A stretch of DNA of 40,667 nucleotides from Clostridium sp. (GCF_016650035.1 NZ_JAENWM010000031.1:1-40667), one strand, 5' to 3'; positions 1 to 7,353 are shown, counted from the first letter of the stretch. Numbers and translations: made by a program. Notes: generated by a model not told the origin, from the sequence alone.

Positions 1-1
1 A

Positions 2-310
2 ATAGTTGAGGATATAAACCTAAGAGCAATGGCTCAAACATTAAAATTAGCTAAAAATCTTACTGATAATGGTTTTGGTATGTTCAGAAGTTTTCTAAAC
101 TACAAATTAGAAGATAAGGGAAAACAACTTATCAAAGTAGACAAATGGTATCCCTCATCTAAGACTTGTAGTAGTTGTGGGAATATAAATGAAAATCTGC
201 AGTTAAAGGATAGAATATATATCTGTGAATATTGCGGTCTTAGTATAGATAGAGACTTCAATGCCAGTATAAATATAAAAGAGGTTGGTTCTACCTTGTT
301 AGCTTGGTAA
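2..310 (+). CDS. tnpB: TnpB (IS200/IS605-type RNA-guided nuclease), C-terminal part, cut by window edge
   Basis: The reading frame is open from base 2, so the start lies left of the window. About 102 codons are visible. They contain a four-cysteine zinc finger (CSSCG, then CEYCG about 20 residues later) followed by DRDFNASINI, which matches the RuvC-III motif of TnpB with its catalytic Asp. TnpB proteins are transposon-encoded, omega-RNA-guided DNA nucleases related to Cas12. The order zinc ribbon, RuvC-III, short tail is what the C-terminus of this family looks like. The stop is followed within 70 bases by a hairpin right end (see next feature), so this is the 3' end of an IS element. No tnpA is visible. 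Whether the full protein is intact cannot be judged here. Confidence 0.9.
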   Translation: MVEDINLRAMAQTLKLAKNLTDNGFGMFRSFLNYKLEDKGKQLIKVDKWYPSSKTCSSCGNINENLQLKDRIYICEYCGLSIDRDFNASINIKEVGSTLLAW

Positions 311-374
311 ATTTATCTCCGCTAGGATATACTACCCAAGAAGCATCCACTTCTATAAGTGGAAGTGAGTTCAC
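311..374 (+). mobile_element. Right end of the IS200/IS605-type element with subterminal hairpin
   Basis: After the tnpB stop, a perfect 7-bp stem (TCCACTT at 346-352, loop CTAT, AAGTGGA at 357-363) is followed by GAGTTCAC ending at 374. A short subterminal hairpin followed by TTCAC-like bases is typical of the right ends of TnpB-carrying elements. In this family the omega-RNA scaffold usually covers the 3' end of tnpB plus this end, and the guide is the flanking DNA just after it. The exact boundary at 374 is my inference. The left end is outside the window. Confidence 0.65.
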
Positions 375-375
375 T

Positions 376-420
376 TATGTTAATAGAATTGCTGACGGAC
401 TTGGGGTAGCATTAGAATGA
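376..420 (+). pseudogene. Possible 3' remnant of an XRE/HigA-type HTH regulator
   Basis: Immediately after the IS right end one frame reads TYVNRIADGLGVALE then a stop at 418-420. The pattern RIAxxLGVxLE resembles the end of the HTH domain in XRE-family or HigA-type antitoxins. Only about 15 codons are visible and there is no local start, so this would be the piece of a gene left on the right side of the insertion. The match is short and could be chance. Confidence 0.35.
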
Positions 421-475
421 TAAAATGGAGAAACATGACTTTAAGAGGGAAAATAAGTTTTAGCGTGGTGATAAG

Positions 476-922
476 ATGAAAAAACTTCTGAGGAATATTT
501 TTGTTATAGCTATTGTATCTACAATATTTCAAGCAGTATGGGAATATAGCCAATGTAGTATATTCTTCACAGTGGATGACTTGAGCAATCATACAAGATT
601 AATGATTAGTGCTACTTTTGGGGATGTAATCATGACGCTGGCATTATATAGTTTATTATCAATTGTTAATGGTGAATTGGAGTGGTTTATGAAAAAGTGG
701 GATAGAAAGGAATGGGTGATTATGATTTTATATGCCTTATTCTTAAGCTTTTATTTTGAAATTAGCGCTTTACATAATGGAAGATGGGCGTATAGTGAAA
801 ATATGCCATTATTTCCAAATACCAATATTGCTCTAATTCCAGTGGTTCAGCTTCTCATACTGTTTCCACTAATTTTTTTGGTTAGCAAACATATTTTAAC
901 TCATTTTAATAAAGTCAGATAA
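476..922 (+). CDS. Integral membrane protein of unknown function
   Basis: 148 residues with four predicted membrane segments, roughly 6-23, 43-64, 79-97 and 119-138, and a basic C-terminal tail. Distinctive residues are Trp-Glu at 22-23 in the first helix and the GRWAYSENMPLF stretch at 102-113 in the loop before the last helix. I do not recognise the family and assign no function. The ATG at 476 follows a weak GTGGTG ribosome site. The gene stands alone between the IS remnant and a strong terminator at 1027, so it is probably monocistronic. The overlapping minus-strand frame at 380-592 is taken to be a shadow. Confidence 0.7.
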   Translation: MKKLLRNIFVIAIVSTIFQAVWEYSQCSIFFTVDDLSNHTRLMISATFGDVIMTLALYSLLSIVNGELEWFMKKWDRKEWVIMILYALFLSFYFEISALHNGRWAYSENMPLFPNTNIALIPVVQLLILFPLIFLVSKHILTHFNKVR

Positions 923-1026
923 TCTATATGTGGCAAATACAACAGTACATTTTCTATGAGGAAGAAAACATATTAGTGTGTTGATAGAAAAATTAGAAAT
1001 ATAAATATAATTATACTTTATTAAAG

Positions 1027-1068
1027 TGACCCCATAGGAGATAGCTTCTATGGGGTCATGACTTTTTT
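1027..1068 (+). terminator. Rho-independent terminator after the 476-922 gene
   Basis: The arms TGACCCCATAG (1027-1037) and CTATGGGGTCA (1048-1058) form an 11-bp perfect stem, which can extend inward. Six T follow at 1063-1068. It separates this gene from the convergent peroxiredoxin-like gene. Confidence 0.85.
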
Positions 1069-1097
1069 ATAAAAGAATATCATTAGCTTTAATAAAA

Positions 1098-1748
1098 TTA
1101 ACTGTATAAGCCTTTAAGCGTTTCTATGACTCCACTAGGTTGCAACCTCTTTGTGTAATCTGTATCAATAAATGCTAAAACTATAGTACCATTGCTGTTA
1201 ACTACATATGTTGCTGGAACTGGTAATTCATAATTACTGTTTCCTTGAGATGAAACCAAATCGATACCGAGATTTTTATAAGCCTCTTGTAATTCTTTTT
1301 CAACGTAATAAGTTAAACCAAATTTATTTGCTAATTTATTATCAATATCACTTAAAATTTCGAATTTTAATGAGTATTTTTCTACTAAAGACATAGAATT
1401 GTCTGGTAGTTCAGGTGAAATACCTACTAATTGAGCACCTAAATCCCTTATTTCAGGAAGAATTTCTTGATACGCTTGTATTTCTAAATTACAATATGGG
1501 CACCATTTCCCTCTATAAAAACTTATAACTAAGGGGCCATTAGATAATAAATCGTAAGAATTTATTTTTTCACCAATACTATTTTCAAGTTCAAAATCAG
1601 GTAATTTATCACCTGGTTTTAAAGCGGTTTTTTCTATTTCCTTATGTGCAAGCTTTTCTGCTTGTCTTTTAAATAAATCAATAATATCTTTTGGGGCTAC
1701 CTTCATAAAGTTTTCATTTACTTTTGCTAATTCAAATTTTAAATCCAT
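1098..1748 (-). CDS. AhpC/TSA-family peroxiredoxin-like protein (paralogue 1)
   Basis: 217 residues with a thioredoxin fold. The signature FYRGKWCPYCNLEIQAY places a CxxC pair at Cys83/Cys86, where classical peroxiredoxins have one peroxidatic Cys. This belongs to the PRX-like/AhpC-TSA group with a WCPYC motif. The likely role is thiol-dependent reduction of peroxides or disulfides in the cytoplasm, with glutaredoxin-like proteins as plausible electron donors. The start is set at the ATG at 1748, with GGAGG spaced correctly; an upstream in-frame codon at 1787 lacks such a site. It is the second gene of an operon, 52 bp after the glutaredoxin-like gene, and shares the promoter and Crp-type site upstream of 2031. 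It is the same length as the paralogue at 3403. The true substrate is unknown. Confidence 0.85.
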   Translation of the reverse strand: MDLKFELAKVNENFMKVAPKDIIDLFKRQAEKLAHKEIEKTALKPGDKLPDFELENSIGEKINSYDLLSNGPLVISFYRGKWCPYCNLEIQAYQEILPEIRDLGAQLVGISPELPDNSMSLVEKYSLKFEILSDIDNKLANKFGLTYYVEKELQEAYKNLGIDLVSSQGNSNYELPVPATYVVNSNGTIVLAFIDTDYTKRLQPSGVIETLKGLYS

Positions 1749-1800
1749 TGTATTACCTCCATCTATTTTTTTTATTCCATAAACCATTGTGCAAAGTAAT

Positions 1801-2031
1801 TTACAATCCCAATAAGGAACTAATTAAATCTTTATCGAAACCAACTAGTTCCGTGTCATCAACTTTAATAATTGGAACAGAGCGATATCCTTTTTTTATC
1901 AGTTCTTTTTTAGCTTCTTTATCTTCAGATATATTATATTCAGTATAAACAATATTATTTTCCTTGAAAAAATCCTTTGCCGCGTGGCAGAACATGCAAG
2001 AAGTACTAGTGTAAATAACAACTTTTTTCAT
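1801..2031 (-). CDS. Glutaredoxin-like (NrdH/YruB type) thiol protein
   Basis: 76 residues. The N-terminus is beta-VVIYTSTSCMFCHAAK with the redox pair Cys12/Cys15 (CMFC). The cis-Pro region RSVPIIKVDDTELVGFD is typical of the thioredoxin fold, and the family's usual length is 75-80. The predicted job is dithiol electron transfer, probably from a flavoprotein disulfide reductase to the co-transcribed peroxiredoxin-like protein. GGAGGG lies upstream of the ATG at 2031. It is the first gene of the minus-strand operon, with a TATACT -10 at 2075-2070 and a Crp-type palindrome at 2097-2112. A second family member lies at 8383. Confidence 0.88.
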   Translation of the reverse strand: MKKVVIYTSTSCMFCHAAKDFFKENNIVYTEYNISEDKEAKKELIKKGYRSVPIIKVDDTELVGFDKDLISSLLGL

Positions 2032-2069
2032 TTGAATCCCTCCAGTCTTAAATATTTTGTATTGACTAT

Positions 2070-2075
2070 AGTATA
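2070..2075 (-). promoter_or_regulatory. -10 box of the glutaredoxin/peroxiredoxin operon
   Basis: TATACT on the minus strand. The position 17 bp upstream has no good -35 (CATATG); instead the Crp-type site at 2097-2112 is centred 29.5 bp upstream of this box. That is how an activator-dependent class II promoter is built. The inferred transcript start near 2063 gives a leader of about 30 nt. Confidence 0.6.
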
Positions 2076-2096
2076 ACCTTTAACAATTAAAGCATA

Positions 2097-2112
2097 TGTA
2101 AGGTATTTCACA
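2097..2112. promoter_or_regulatory. Crp/Fnr-type operator 1 (grx-prx operon)
   Basis: TGTAA-GGTATT-TCACA, an inverted repeat of the Crp form TGTnA-N6-TnACA. Its centre at 2104.5 is at -41.5 relative to the minus-strand promoter. The sequence is nearly identical to the sites at 3317 and 7317. Confidence 0.75.
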
Positions 2113-2328
2113 TACTATCAACCCACATTTATTTAATAATCTTAAAATAGGAGAATTTAGTTTGGAAGGTAAGTATGGCATATCCGTTAGTGCTAGTTAT
2201 TTTGAGCAGGGAAATGAGGCTGTTCATTCATACTATAATAGGTGAAACATTAAAAAATAAAATTTGGGTTAAGTCAAATAGTATATAAAATATGTAAGCG
2301 AGTTTCCTTAGAATGCTTCCATTTATGA

Positions 2329-2334
2329 TATAAT
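2329..2334 (+). promoter_or_regulatory. Probable -10 box for the Crp/Fnr regulator gene
   Basis: TATAAT about 50 bp upstream of the ATG at 2385, with only a weak -35 and no Crp-type palindrome at the activating distance. The regulator may be expressed independently of its own site. The rest of 2113-2320 shows only an unassigned open frame without a start. Confidence 0.4.
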
Positions 2335-2384
2335 CACTGTAACATAACTTTTAGTGAAAAATATAAACAATTTGGGGTGGATTT

Positions 2385-3059
2385 ATGGAAAAGCTTTGGT
2401 ACTTGTCACAAATAAAAATATTTTCAAACTTACCAAAAGAGGATTTAATAAAGATTAATGGTGTAACACATATGTCTACTATCCCTAAACATACAATAAT
2501 ACAAACACCAGATAGTAGCCATTTAGGATTATATTTAGTAAAAAAGGGTAAGTTACGTATATATAAATTGAGTTCCAGTGGAAAGCAATTCACTATTGGA
2601 ATTATTGGTCATGGGAATACTTTTGGTGAAACTAGTCTTTTTTCTATGGAAACTAAAGATACATATATTGAGACCATTGAGGATACTCTACGTTGCCTTT
2701 TTAAGGATGATGATTTTGAAGCGTTTTTGGTGGGAAGACCTAAGCTTCTCATGAATATTTTAAAAAGAATGGGTGAAAAAATAAATGAACAAAATCTAAT
2801 GTTGGAACAGTTAGCAAATTATGATATAAAACAAAGGCTGATGTATTGGCTAATAAAACTGGCTAATGAATTTGGAAATGAGGAAGGCGAAATTATAACC
2901 ATTGACCTGGCTCTAAGTCATCAGGAATTAGCCAATATGATTGGTTCTACTAGAGAATCTGTTACCTCAACTTTAAATGAATTAGTTAAGGAAGAGGTTA
3001 TAATAACGGGAAGAATGAGCATTGGCTTAAGAAAAGAAATGCTGTCAGTATTTCAGTAA
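2385..3059 (+). CDS. Crp/Fnr-family transcriptional regulator
   Basis: 224 residues: a cyclic-nucleotide-binding-like beta-barrel (about 10-120, with GHGNTFGETSLF at 75-86), a dimerisation helix, and a winged helix-turn-helix (about 145-220). The phosphate-binding Arg expected after the GE motif is missing (ETKDTY), so cAMP is unlikely to be the ligand. Only one Cys (Cys104) is present, so it cannot carry an FNR-type 4Fe-4S cluster. The recognition helix has STRESVTS with Arg190-Glu191, matching the Arg180-Glu181 of E. coli CRP that read TGTGA. Three TGTnA-N6-TnACA sites lie beside redox genes within 5 kb, so I infer that it activates them. GGGGTGG precedes the ATG. Confidence 0.85.
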   Translation: MEKLWYLSQIKIFSNLPKEDLIKINGVTHMSTIPKHTIIQTPDSSHLGLYLVKKGKLRIYKLSSSGKQFTIGIIGHGNTFGETSLFSMETKDTYIETIEDTLRCLFKDDDFEAFLVGRPKLLMNILKRMGEKINEQNLMLEQLANYDIKQRLMYWLIKLANEFGNEEGEIITIDLALSHQELANMIGSTRESVTSTLNELVKEEVIITGRMSIGLRKEMLSVFQ

Positions 3060-3230
3060 GGATATTAAAGAAGCCATCTCTAAAGGTTTTAAAGAACTCA
3101 TTTAAAGAGTGGCAGAATAAGCTTATAAAATTACTTTTTTTTAAGATAAGGTTGAGGCATTTGCAAAAAAAGTTTTCGCAAGATAAATTAGATAGTAAAT
3201 CATAATATACATTACTGGGTATTATAAGAG

Positions 3231-3264
3231 GCAGCTAAAAAATGAAATTTAGCTGTTCTTTTTA
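3231..3264 (+). terminator. Probable terminator downstream of the Crp/Fnr gene
   Basis: GCAGCTAAA (3231-3239) pairs with TTTAGCTGT (3248-3256) through an 8-nt loop, followed by TCTTTTTAA. It lies about 170 bp after the regulator stop. Confidence 0.55.
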
Positions 3265-3316
3265 AATATATAGACATGTGAACTAATTGTAAAAAGTAGC
3301 TGATGGTCTATTGTTA

Positions 3317-3332
3317 TGTGAAGAATTTTACA
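3317..3332. promoter_or_regulatory. Crp/Fnr-type operator 2 (peroxiredoxin-like 2)
   Basis: TGTGA-AGAATT-TTACA. The centre at 3324.5 is 29.5 bp upstream of the -10 at 3354, the same geometry as operators 1 and 3. No -35 consensus is needed. Confidence 0.78.
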
Positions 3333-3353
3333 TAATAATTTATTGATTTAATT

Positions 3354-3359
3354 TATAAT
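3354..3359 (+). promoter_or_regulatory. -10 box of the peroxiredoxin-like 2 gene
   Basis: A perfect TATAAT 44 bp upstream of the ATG at 3403, positioned so that the Crp-type site is centred at -41.5. Confidence 0.7.
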
Positions 3360-3402
3360 ACAAATAACATATTAAATTATTATAATTGAGAGGTAGATAA
3401 AA

Positions 3403-4056
3403 ATGCATAACATGAGCTTAAAAGAAGAAATTAAAAAATTAAAAGATATTGCTAAAGAAAAAACACCTGATGAAATAAAACAAATATTTAGTAGAGCTAT
3501 AAAGGAGTTACAAGAAACAGGAAAGGTAAAAGGAATAAAAGCCGGTGGCAGGGCCCCTAACTTTACATTAAAAGATACTTTAGGAAATGATATTGAGTTA
3601 TACGAGAAATTAAAAAACGGTCCTGTAGTACTTACTTTTTATAGAGGGGTTTGGTGTCCATATTGCAATCTTCAACTTAGAGCTTATGAAGATATATTTC
3701 CTCAAATACAAGCAGAAGGTGCTGAGCTTATAGCCATAAGCCCACAAAAACAAGAAAAATCAATTAGTGTAGCAGAAAAGAATAACCTTACTTTTAAACT
3801 CCTAACAGACATAGATGGAGAAACTTCAGAAAAATATAATATATTGTTTGAAGTGCCTACTTATTTACGGGAGGTTTATGAAGCAATGGGAATAAATCTC
3901 TCAGAGTATAATATGGGCGAAAAATGGTCACTGCCTTTAGCAGCTACCTTCATAATTGATAAAAATGCTCTTATTCGTTATTCTTTTGTAAATTTAGACT
4001 ATACAGAGAGAATGGAGCCTATAGATATTTTGAGCATATTGTCTATAATAAAATAG
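3403..4056 (+). CDS. AhpC/TSA-family peroxiredoxin-like protein (paralogue 2)
   Basis: 217 residues with the same architecture as the minus-strand paralogue at 1098: an N-terminal helical lead (1-45), a GGRAPNFTL start of the thioredoxin fold, FYRGVWCPYCNLQLRAYE with Cys85/Cys88, and the C-terminal strand AATFIIDKNALIRYSF. The sequences differ throughout, so this is an old duplication rather than a recent copy. The likely role is reduction of peroxide or disulfide substrates with electrons from the glutaredoxin-like proteins. The first ATG is preceded by GAGAGG at good spacing; an alternative ATG lies three codons in. It is monocistronic with its own Crp-type activator site. Confidence 0.85.
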   Translation: MHNMSLKEEIKKLKDIAKEKTPDEIKQIFSRAIKELQETGKVKGIKAGGRAPNFTLKDTLGNDIELYEKLKNGPVVLTFYRGVWCPYCNLQLRAYEDIFPQIQAEGAELIAISPQKQEKSISVAEKNNLTFKLLTDIDGETSEKYNILFEVPTYLREVYEAMGINLSEYNMGEKWSLPLAATFIIDKNALIRYSFVNLDYTERMEPIDILSILSIIK

Positions 4057-4123
4057 TTATATTGTAATGCAGGATCTAAAAATATGATTTAACTATAAGA
4101 ATTGTTTAAAAGGTGGCGTTAAA

Positions 4124-4174
4124 ATGATTGACACTAGATGGCGTGGAAGATTTGAGCCTACATTTTATTTTTAA
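4124..4174 (+). pseudogene. Very short frame, probable gene fragment
   Basis: ATG at 4124 preceded by AGGTGG, reading 16 codons that begin MIDTRWRGRFEPTF and stopping at 4172. A -1/+1 shift after the stop would extend it by about 18 codons. The start and ribosome site look genuine, while the length suggests a broken gene. There is a weak resemblance to N-termini of clostridial CDP-alcohol phosphatidyltransferases, but it is too short to call. Confidence 0.25.
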
Positions 4175-4270
4175 CAGGCATAATAAGATTTAATAAAGTA
4201 ATTAAATATAGTAAAATGACAAATTAGCTTACTAAAGATTTAATGGAATAAAAACTTGGAGGATAATTTA

Positions 4271-4963
4271 ATGGTGTTAAAGAAGTTAAGTAAAAAACAT
4301 ATTATTTATTTGGTTTCGTTCATTACAGTATTACTTCTTACTTATGTATACAGAGCAAGGTTTAAAAATATAATTGACATGCTCTCAAAGGGATCCATAG
4401 AACAGGTTGCAAATATAATTAGATCCTGGGGCATTGCTGCACCGATATTAAGTATTCTACTTATGCTCCTACAAGCCTTTATAGCTCCAATTCCTGCTTT
4501 CTTAATTACCGGGGCTAATGGAGCAGTTTTTGGTATTTGGCTTGGTACTTTTATTTCTTGGTTTGGAGCGATGCTTGGAGCGTTAGGAACATTTTATTTA
4601 TCTAGGGTTTTCGGAGAGGCTTTTGTGAAAAAATTCGAATCTACAAAAGGTTTATGGGAAAAGGTTGATGAAATAAGTAATAAGCAGGGAGTTAAGGTTA
4701 TATTAGTAGGGAGACTGTTACCATTTATTTCTTTTGATTTTTTAAGCTATGCTGCAGGCTTAAGCAACATGAAATTAACTCCATTTTTAGTTGCTACAGG
4801 CATTGGTATGATACCTGGAACCATCGCTTATGTAGTTTTAGGTAATGAAATGTCTAAACTCAGCTCTTATTCAAAGATCATTACTATTTTAGTTATATCA
4901 GCTATTATTATTTTTATATTTAGTTATCTTATTAAAGTAATTATAAAAAAGAGAAGTAAATAA
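4271..4963 (+). CDS. TVP38/TMEM64 (VTT/DedA-like) membrane protein
   Basis: About 230 residues with a basic N-terminus, a first membrane helix (about 13-30), then the VTT-domain core: a helix ending in FIAPIPAFLITGANGAVFG, a helix with GTFISWFGAMLGALGTFYLSR, an amphipathic stretch, and a paired segment containing GRLLPFISFDFLSYAAGLS. The LP and F/G-rich repeats are characteristic of YdjX/TVP38 proteins of the DedA superfamily, which are linked to lipid handling. Start: ATG 4271 has GGAGG at 4258-4262; the upstream TTG at 4256 lies inside that ribosome site and is rejected. It sits between redox genes with no shared promoter signal that I can see. Confidence 0.85.
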   Translation: MVLKKLSKKHIIYLVSFITVLLLTYVYRARFKNIIDMLSKGSIEQVANIIRSWGIAAPILSILLMLLQAFIAPIPAFLITGANGAVFGIWLGTFISWFGAMLGALGTFYLSRVFGEAFVKKFESTKGLWEKVDEISNKQGVKVILVGRLLPFISFDFLSYAAGLSNMKLTPFLVATGIGMIPGTIAYVVLGNEMSKLSSYSKIITILVISAIIIFIFSYLIKVIIKKRSK

Positions 4964-5150
4964 TGTACGCTTTTGAAGATAAGGGTAATATTTATTTTGG
5001 TTAATATATCTGTGTTTTTTCTTGCAGACCTGTTGTCCCGTAAAAAGAACAAGATTGATAATTACTTATTTGAATAATATAGAATGATGCAAAATTGAAG
5101 GGAGTAAAAAATAGAATGACAAAAGAAATTCAAAAGAGGGAAAGGTTTAT

Positions 5151-6188
5151 ATGAAAATTATTCTTGATAATATTTCAAAAAAATATGGGAATTTAAAAAT
5201 TCTGGATAATATCAGTATCAAAGTTAAAGCGGGAGAGCTACTTTCAATATTAGGAGAATCGGGAGCAGGAAAAACAACTATTCTCCGCATTATAGCAGGA
5301 CTTCTTACACCTGATACTGGAAGTGTTATCATTGATGATACTGACATAACTAAGCTTATTGCAGAAAAAAGGGATATTGGGTATGTTTTTCAGTCACCTT
5401 TACTTTTTCCTCATATGACGGTTGAAGAAAATATATGCTTTGGCCTTGAGGTAAAAAAGTGGGATAAAAAACGAATGATGGAAAGGACTAAGCAGCTTCT
5501 TGTGCTTTTACAGATTGAAGGGCTTGAAAAGAGAATGCCCTCTGAGATTTCAGGCGGACAACAGCAGAGGGTTGCAATAGCTAGAGCATTGGCACCTAGG
5601 CCTCAAATTTTACTTATGGATGAGCCATTTTCTAGCCTTGATCCGGGACTTCGGAGTGAAATGGGTGAACTAATTAAATTAATACAGGCGACTGAGGGCG
5701 CTAGCATTATATTTGTGACCCATGACAGAAATGAAAGCCTTGCGCTATCTGACTCAATTGCTTTCATTGTAGAGGGGCACATAGCACAAATAGATACACC
5801 ACAAAATATTTATTACAAACCTATAAATAAAACTACAGCACTCTATATGGGTGAGTGCAACTTCATTCCCGGTAAAATAGTAGGGAATATTTTCAATAGT
5901 ATTATTGGCAATTTTACGGTTAAGACTAATACAAGGGAAAATATTGAACTACTACTAAGGCCACATCAGATTAAGATTGATTTTAGTGGAAATGATTACA
6001 CTGTAGTGGAGTGTAAAGTAACAGGCAAACAAGCAACCTATAGAGTAACAGACGGAAATGTAAATTTACTTGTTGAAGATTTTTCAAATGAGGTTTTAAA
6101 GCTAGGACAAAGGGTAGGAATTATATTTCCAACAAATAACCTTCACTTTGTGCAAAAGGAAGAGGGTGAATATTATGCAAAAAACTAA
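5151..6188 (+). CDS. ABC transporter ATP-binding protein, PotA/FbpC-like, orphan
   Basis: 345 residues. The ATPase domain has Walker A GESGAGKT (35-42), a Q-loop (YVFQSPLLFPH), the signature SGGQQQR, Walker B ILLMDEP and the switch His in VTHD. A C-terminal region from about 235 resembles the TOBE/MOP beta-domain of the spermidine/putrescine, iron(III) and molybdate importer ATPases. No permease or solute-binding protein gene is adjacent, which is unusual for this class. The 3' end overlaps the next gene, so the two are translated together and the flavoprotein is the closest functional clue. The substrate is unknown. GAGGG precedes the ATG. Confidence 0.88.
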   Translation: MKIILDNISKKYGNLKILDNISIKVKAGELLSILGESGAGKTTILRIIAGLLTPDTGSVIIDDTDITKLIAEKRDIGYVFQSPLLFPHMTVEENICFGLEVKKWDKKRMMERTKQLLVLLQIEGLEKRMPSEISGGQQQRVAIARALAPRPQILLMDEPFSSLDPGLRSEMGELIKLIQATEGASIIFVTHDRNESLALSDSIAFIVEGHIAQIDTPQNIYYKPINKTTALYMGECNFIPGKIVGNIFNSIIGNFTVKTNTRENIELLLRPHQIKIDFSGNDYTVVECKVTGKQATYRVTDGNVNLLVEDFSNEVLKLGQRVGIIFPTNNLHFVQKEEGEYYAKN

Positions 6189-7287
6189 AAAGTTACTGCT
6201 CGTGGGTGGTGGTCATGCCCATGTATTCCTTATAAAGCAATTTTGTTTGAAAAACATTCCAGGACTTGAAGTTGTTCTTGTGACTGCAGGTCAATATCAG
6301 TATTACTCAGGAATGGCTGCTGGATATGTGGAAGGAATCTACAAAGAGGAGGACATGTCCTTTGATTTAAAGAAAATGTGTCAGAAGAGTAGGGTTAAAT
6401 ATATAGAGGGTAGAGTAACTGGAATTGATGTTCAAAATAGATGTGTTAAACTAGAAAATCATGAAACAGTATCTTTTGATGTGATTTCTGTGGATACAGG
6501 GTCTGAAATGGCAGGGAAAAATACTCAGGGAGTTGTGGAATATGCATATTGCGTTAAGCCATTAGAAAACCTATTCAAGCTACGTAAAAATTTTATAGAG
6601 CAGATGTTTGAAGAAAGTCAAGTGGTAATAGTAGGTGCAGGAGCTGCGGGGATTGAAATAGCATTTGCGTTAAAAGTCCTGTCTGACAAAATGGAGAAAA
6701 ACGTAAAAGTCACTTTGGTGCACAGTGGGAATTCAATATTAAAGGGGTACAATGAAAACGTCAGAGAAAAGACCTTAAAAAAGCTTATGAAAGATAAAAT
6801 TGAAATTTTATCCCAAAATAAAATATCAAATGTTTCAGAAAATAGTATTTACATAGAATCTGGAAAACAAATAAAATATGATTTTTTAGTATGGGCTGCC
6901 GGAGCAAAGTCAAATCCAATGTATAAGAATTCAGGGCTTACTGTTGATAAGGCTGGTTATATGATGGTAAATCGCTATCTTCAGTCAGTTGACTATCCTT
7001 TTATTTTCGGAGCGGGAGACTGTATTTCTTTTTCTGATTTCGAATATGTAAAGAAGGTTGGTGTTTATGCTATTAGGGAAGCCCCATACCTCTTTAACAA
7101 CATACTGAAATTTATCGACAATGAAGGATTAAAGGAATATATACCTCAGATAGACTATCTGGCTATTATATCTGCTGGGAATAAAAAAGGAATTATGCAG
7201 TATAAGAGAATGGTTAATATGGGGAGACTAAGCTGGAAATTGAAGGACTATATTGATCGTGGATTTATGGGAAAGTTTAAATATTAA
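6175..7287 (+). CDS. FAD-dependent pyridine nucleotide-disulfide oxidoreductase family protein (NDH-2/SelD-associated-like)
   Basis: 370 residues with two Rossmann motifs: LLLVGGGHAHVFLIKQF at the N-terminus (FAD) and VVIVGAGAAGIEIAFAL at about 150-166 (NAD(P)H). The FAD-closing motif FIFGAGDC lies near 280. The GGGHAH opening is typical of a family found fused to or beside selenophosphate synthetase (TIGR03169-type), related to type II NADH dehydrogenases. No redox CxxC is seen, so it is not a disulfide reductase. The start at ATG 6175 has GAGGGTG upstream and overlaps the ABC gene by 14 bp; an earlier in-frame start at 6148 is rejected. The electron acceptor is unknown. Confidence 0.82.
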   Translation: MQKTKKLLLVGGGHAHVFLIKQFCLKNIPGLEVVLVTAGQYQYYSGMAAGYVEGIYKEEDMSFDLKKMCQKSRVKYIEGRVTGIDVQNRCVKLENHETVSFDVISVDTGSEMAGKNTQGVVEYAYCVKPLENLFKLRKNFIEQMFEESQVVIVGAGAAGIEIAFALKVLSDKMEKNVKVTLVHSGNSILKGYNENVREKTLKKLMKDKIEILSQNKISNVSENSIYIESGKQIKYDFLVWAAGAKSNPMYKNSGLTVDKAGYMMVNRYLQSVDYPFIFGAGDCISFSDFEYVKKVGVYAIREAPYLFNNILKFIDNEGLKEYIPQIDYLAIISAGNKKGIMQYKRMVNMGRLSWKLKDYIDRGFMGKFKY

Positions 7288-7316
7288 GAATAGTTTGACA
7301 ATTAATAAATTAGGTA

Positions 7317-7332
7317 TGTGAAATATCTTACA
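7317..7332. promoter_or_regulatory. Crp/Fnr-type operator 3 (trxB-like/grx operon)
   Basis: TGTGA-AATATC-TTACA, centre 7324.5, exactly 29.5 bp upstream of the TATAAT at 7354. The flanking TATG...TTACA context matches operator 1 read on the other strand. An extra half site, TGTGA at 7376-7380, lies downstream of the promoter. Confidence 0.8.
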
Positions 7333-7353
7333 GAATCTTAGGAGATAATAATT

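Larger units (their letters stand above)
3060..3402. other. Intergenic stretch between the regulator and peroxiredoxin 2
   Basis: No convincing gene. A short frame after the regulator stop (about 3061-3105) is broken by several stops and may be decayed coding sequence. The stretch holds a terminator hairpin near 3231-3264 and the promoter and Crp-type site of the next gene. Confidence 0.5.

Noticed and set aside
2098-2247. About 45 in-frame codons without a start upstream of the Crp/Fnr gene
   Set aside because: No start codon or ribosome site, no family I recognise, and it overlaps operator 1.
3286-3304. TGTGA followed by TTGTAA as another Crp-type palindrome
   Set aside because: The second half is in direct, not inverted, orientation; only a half site.
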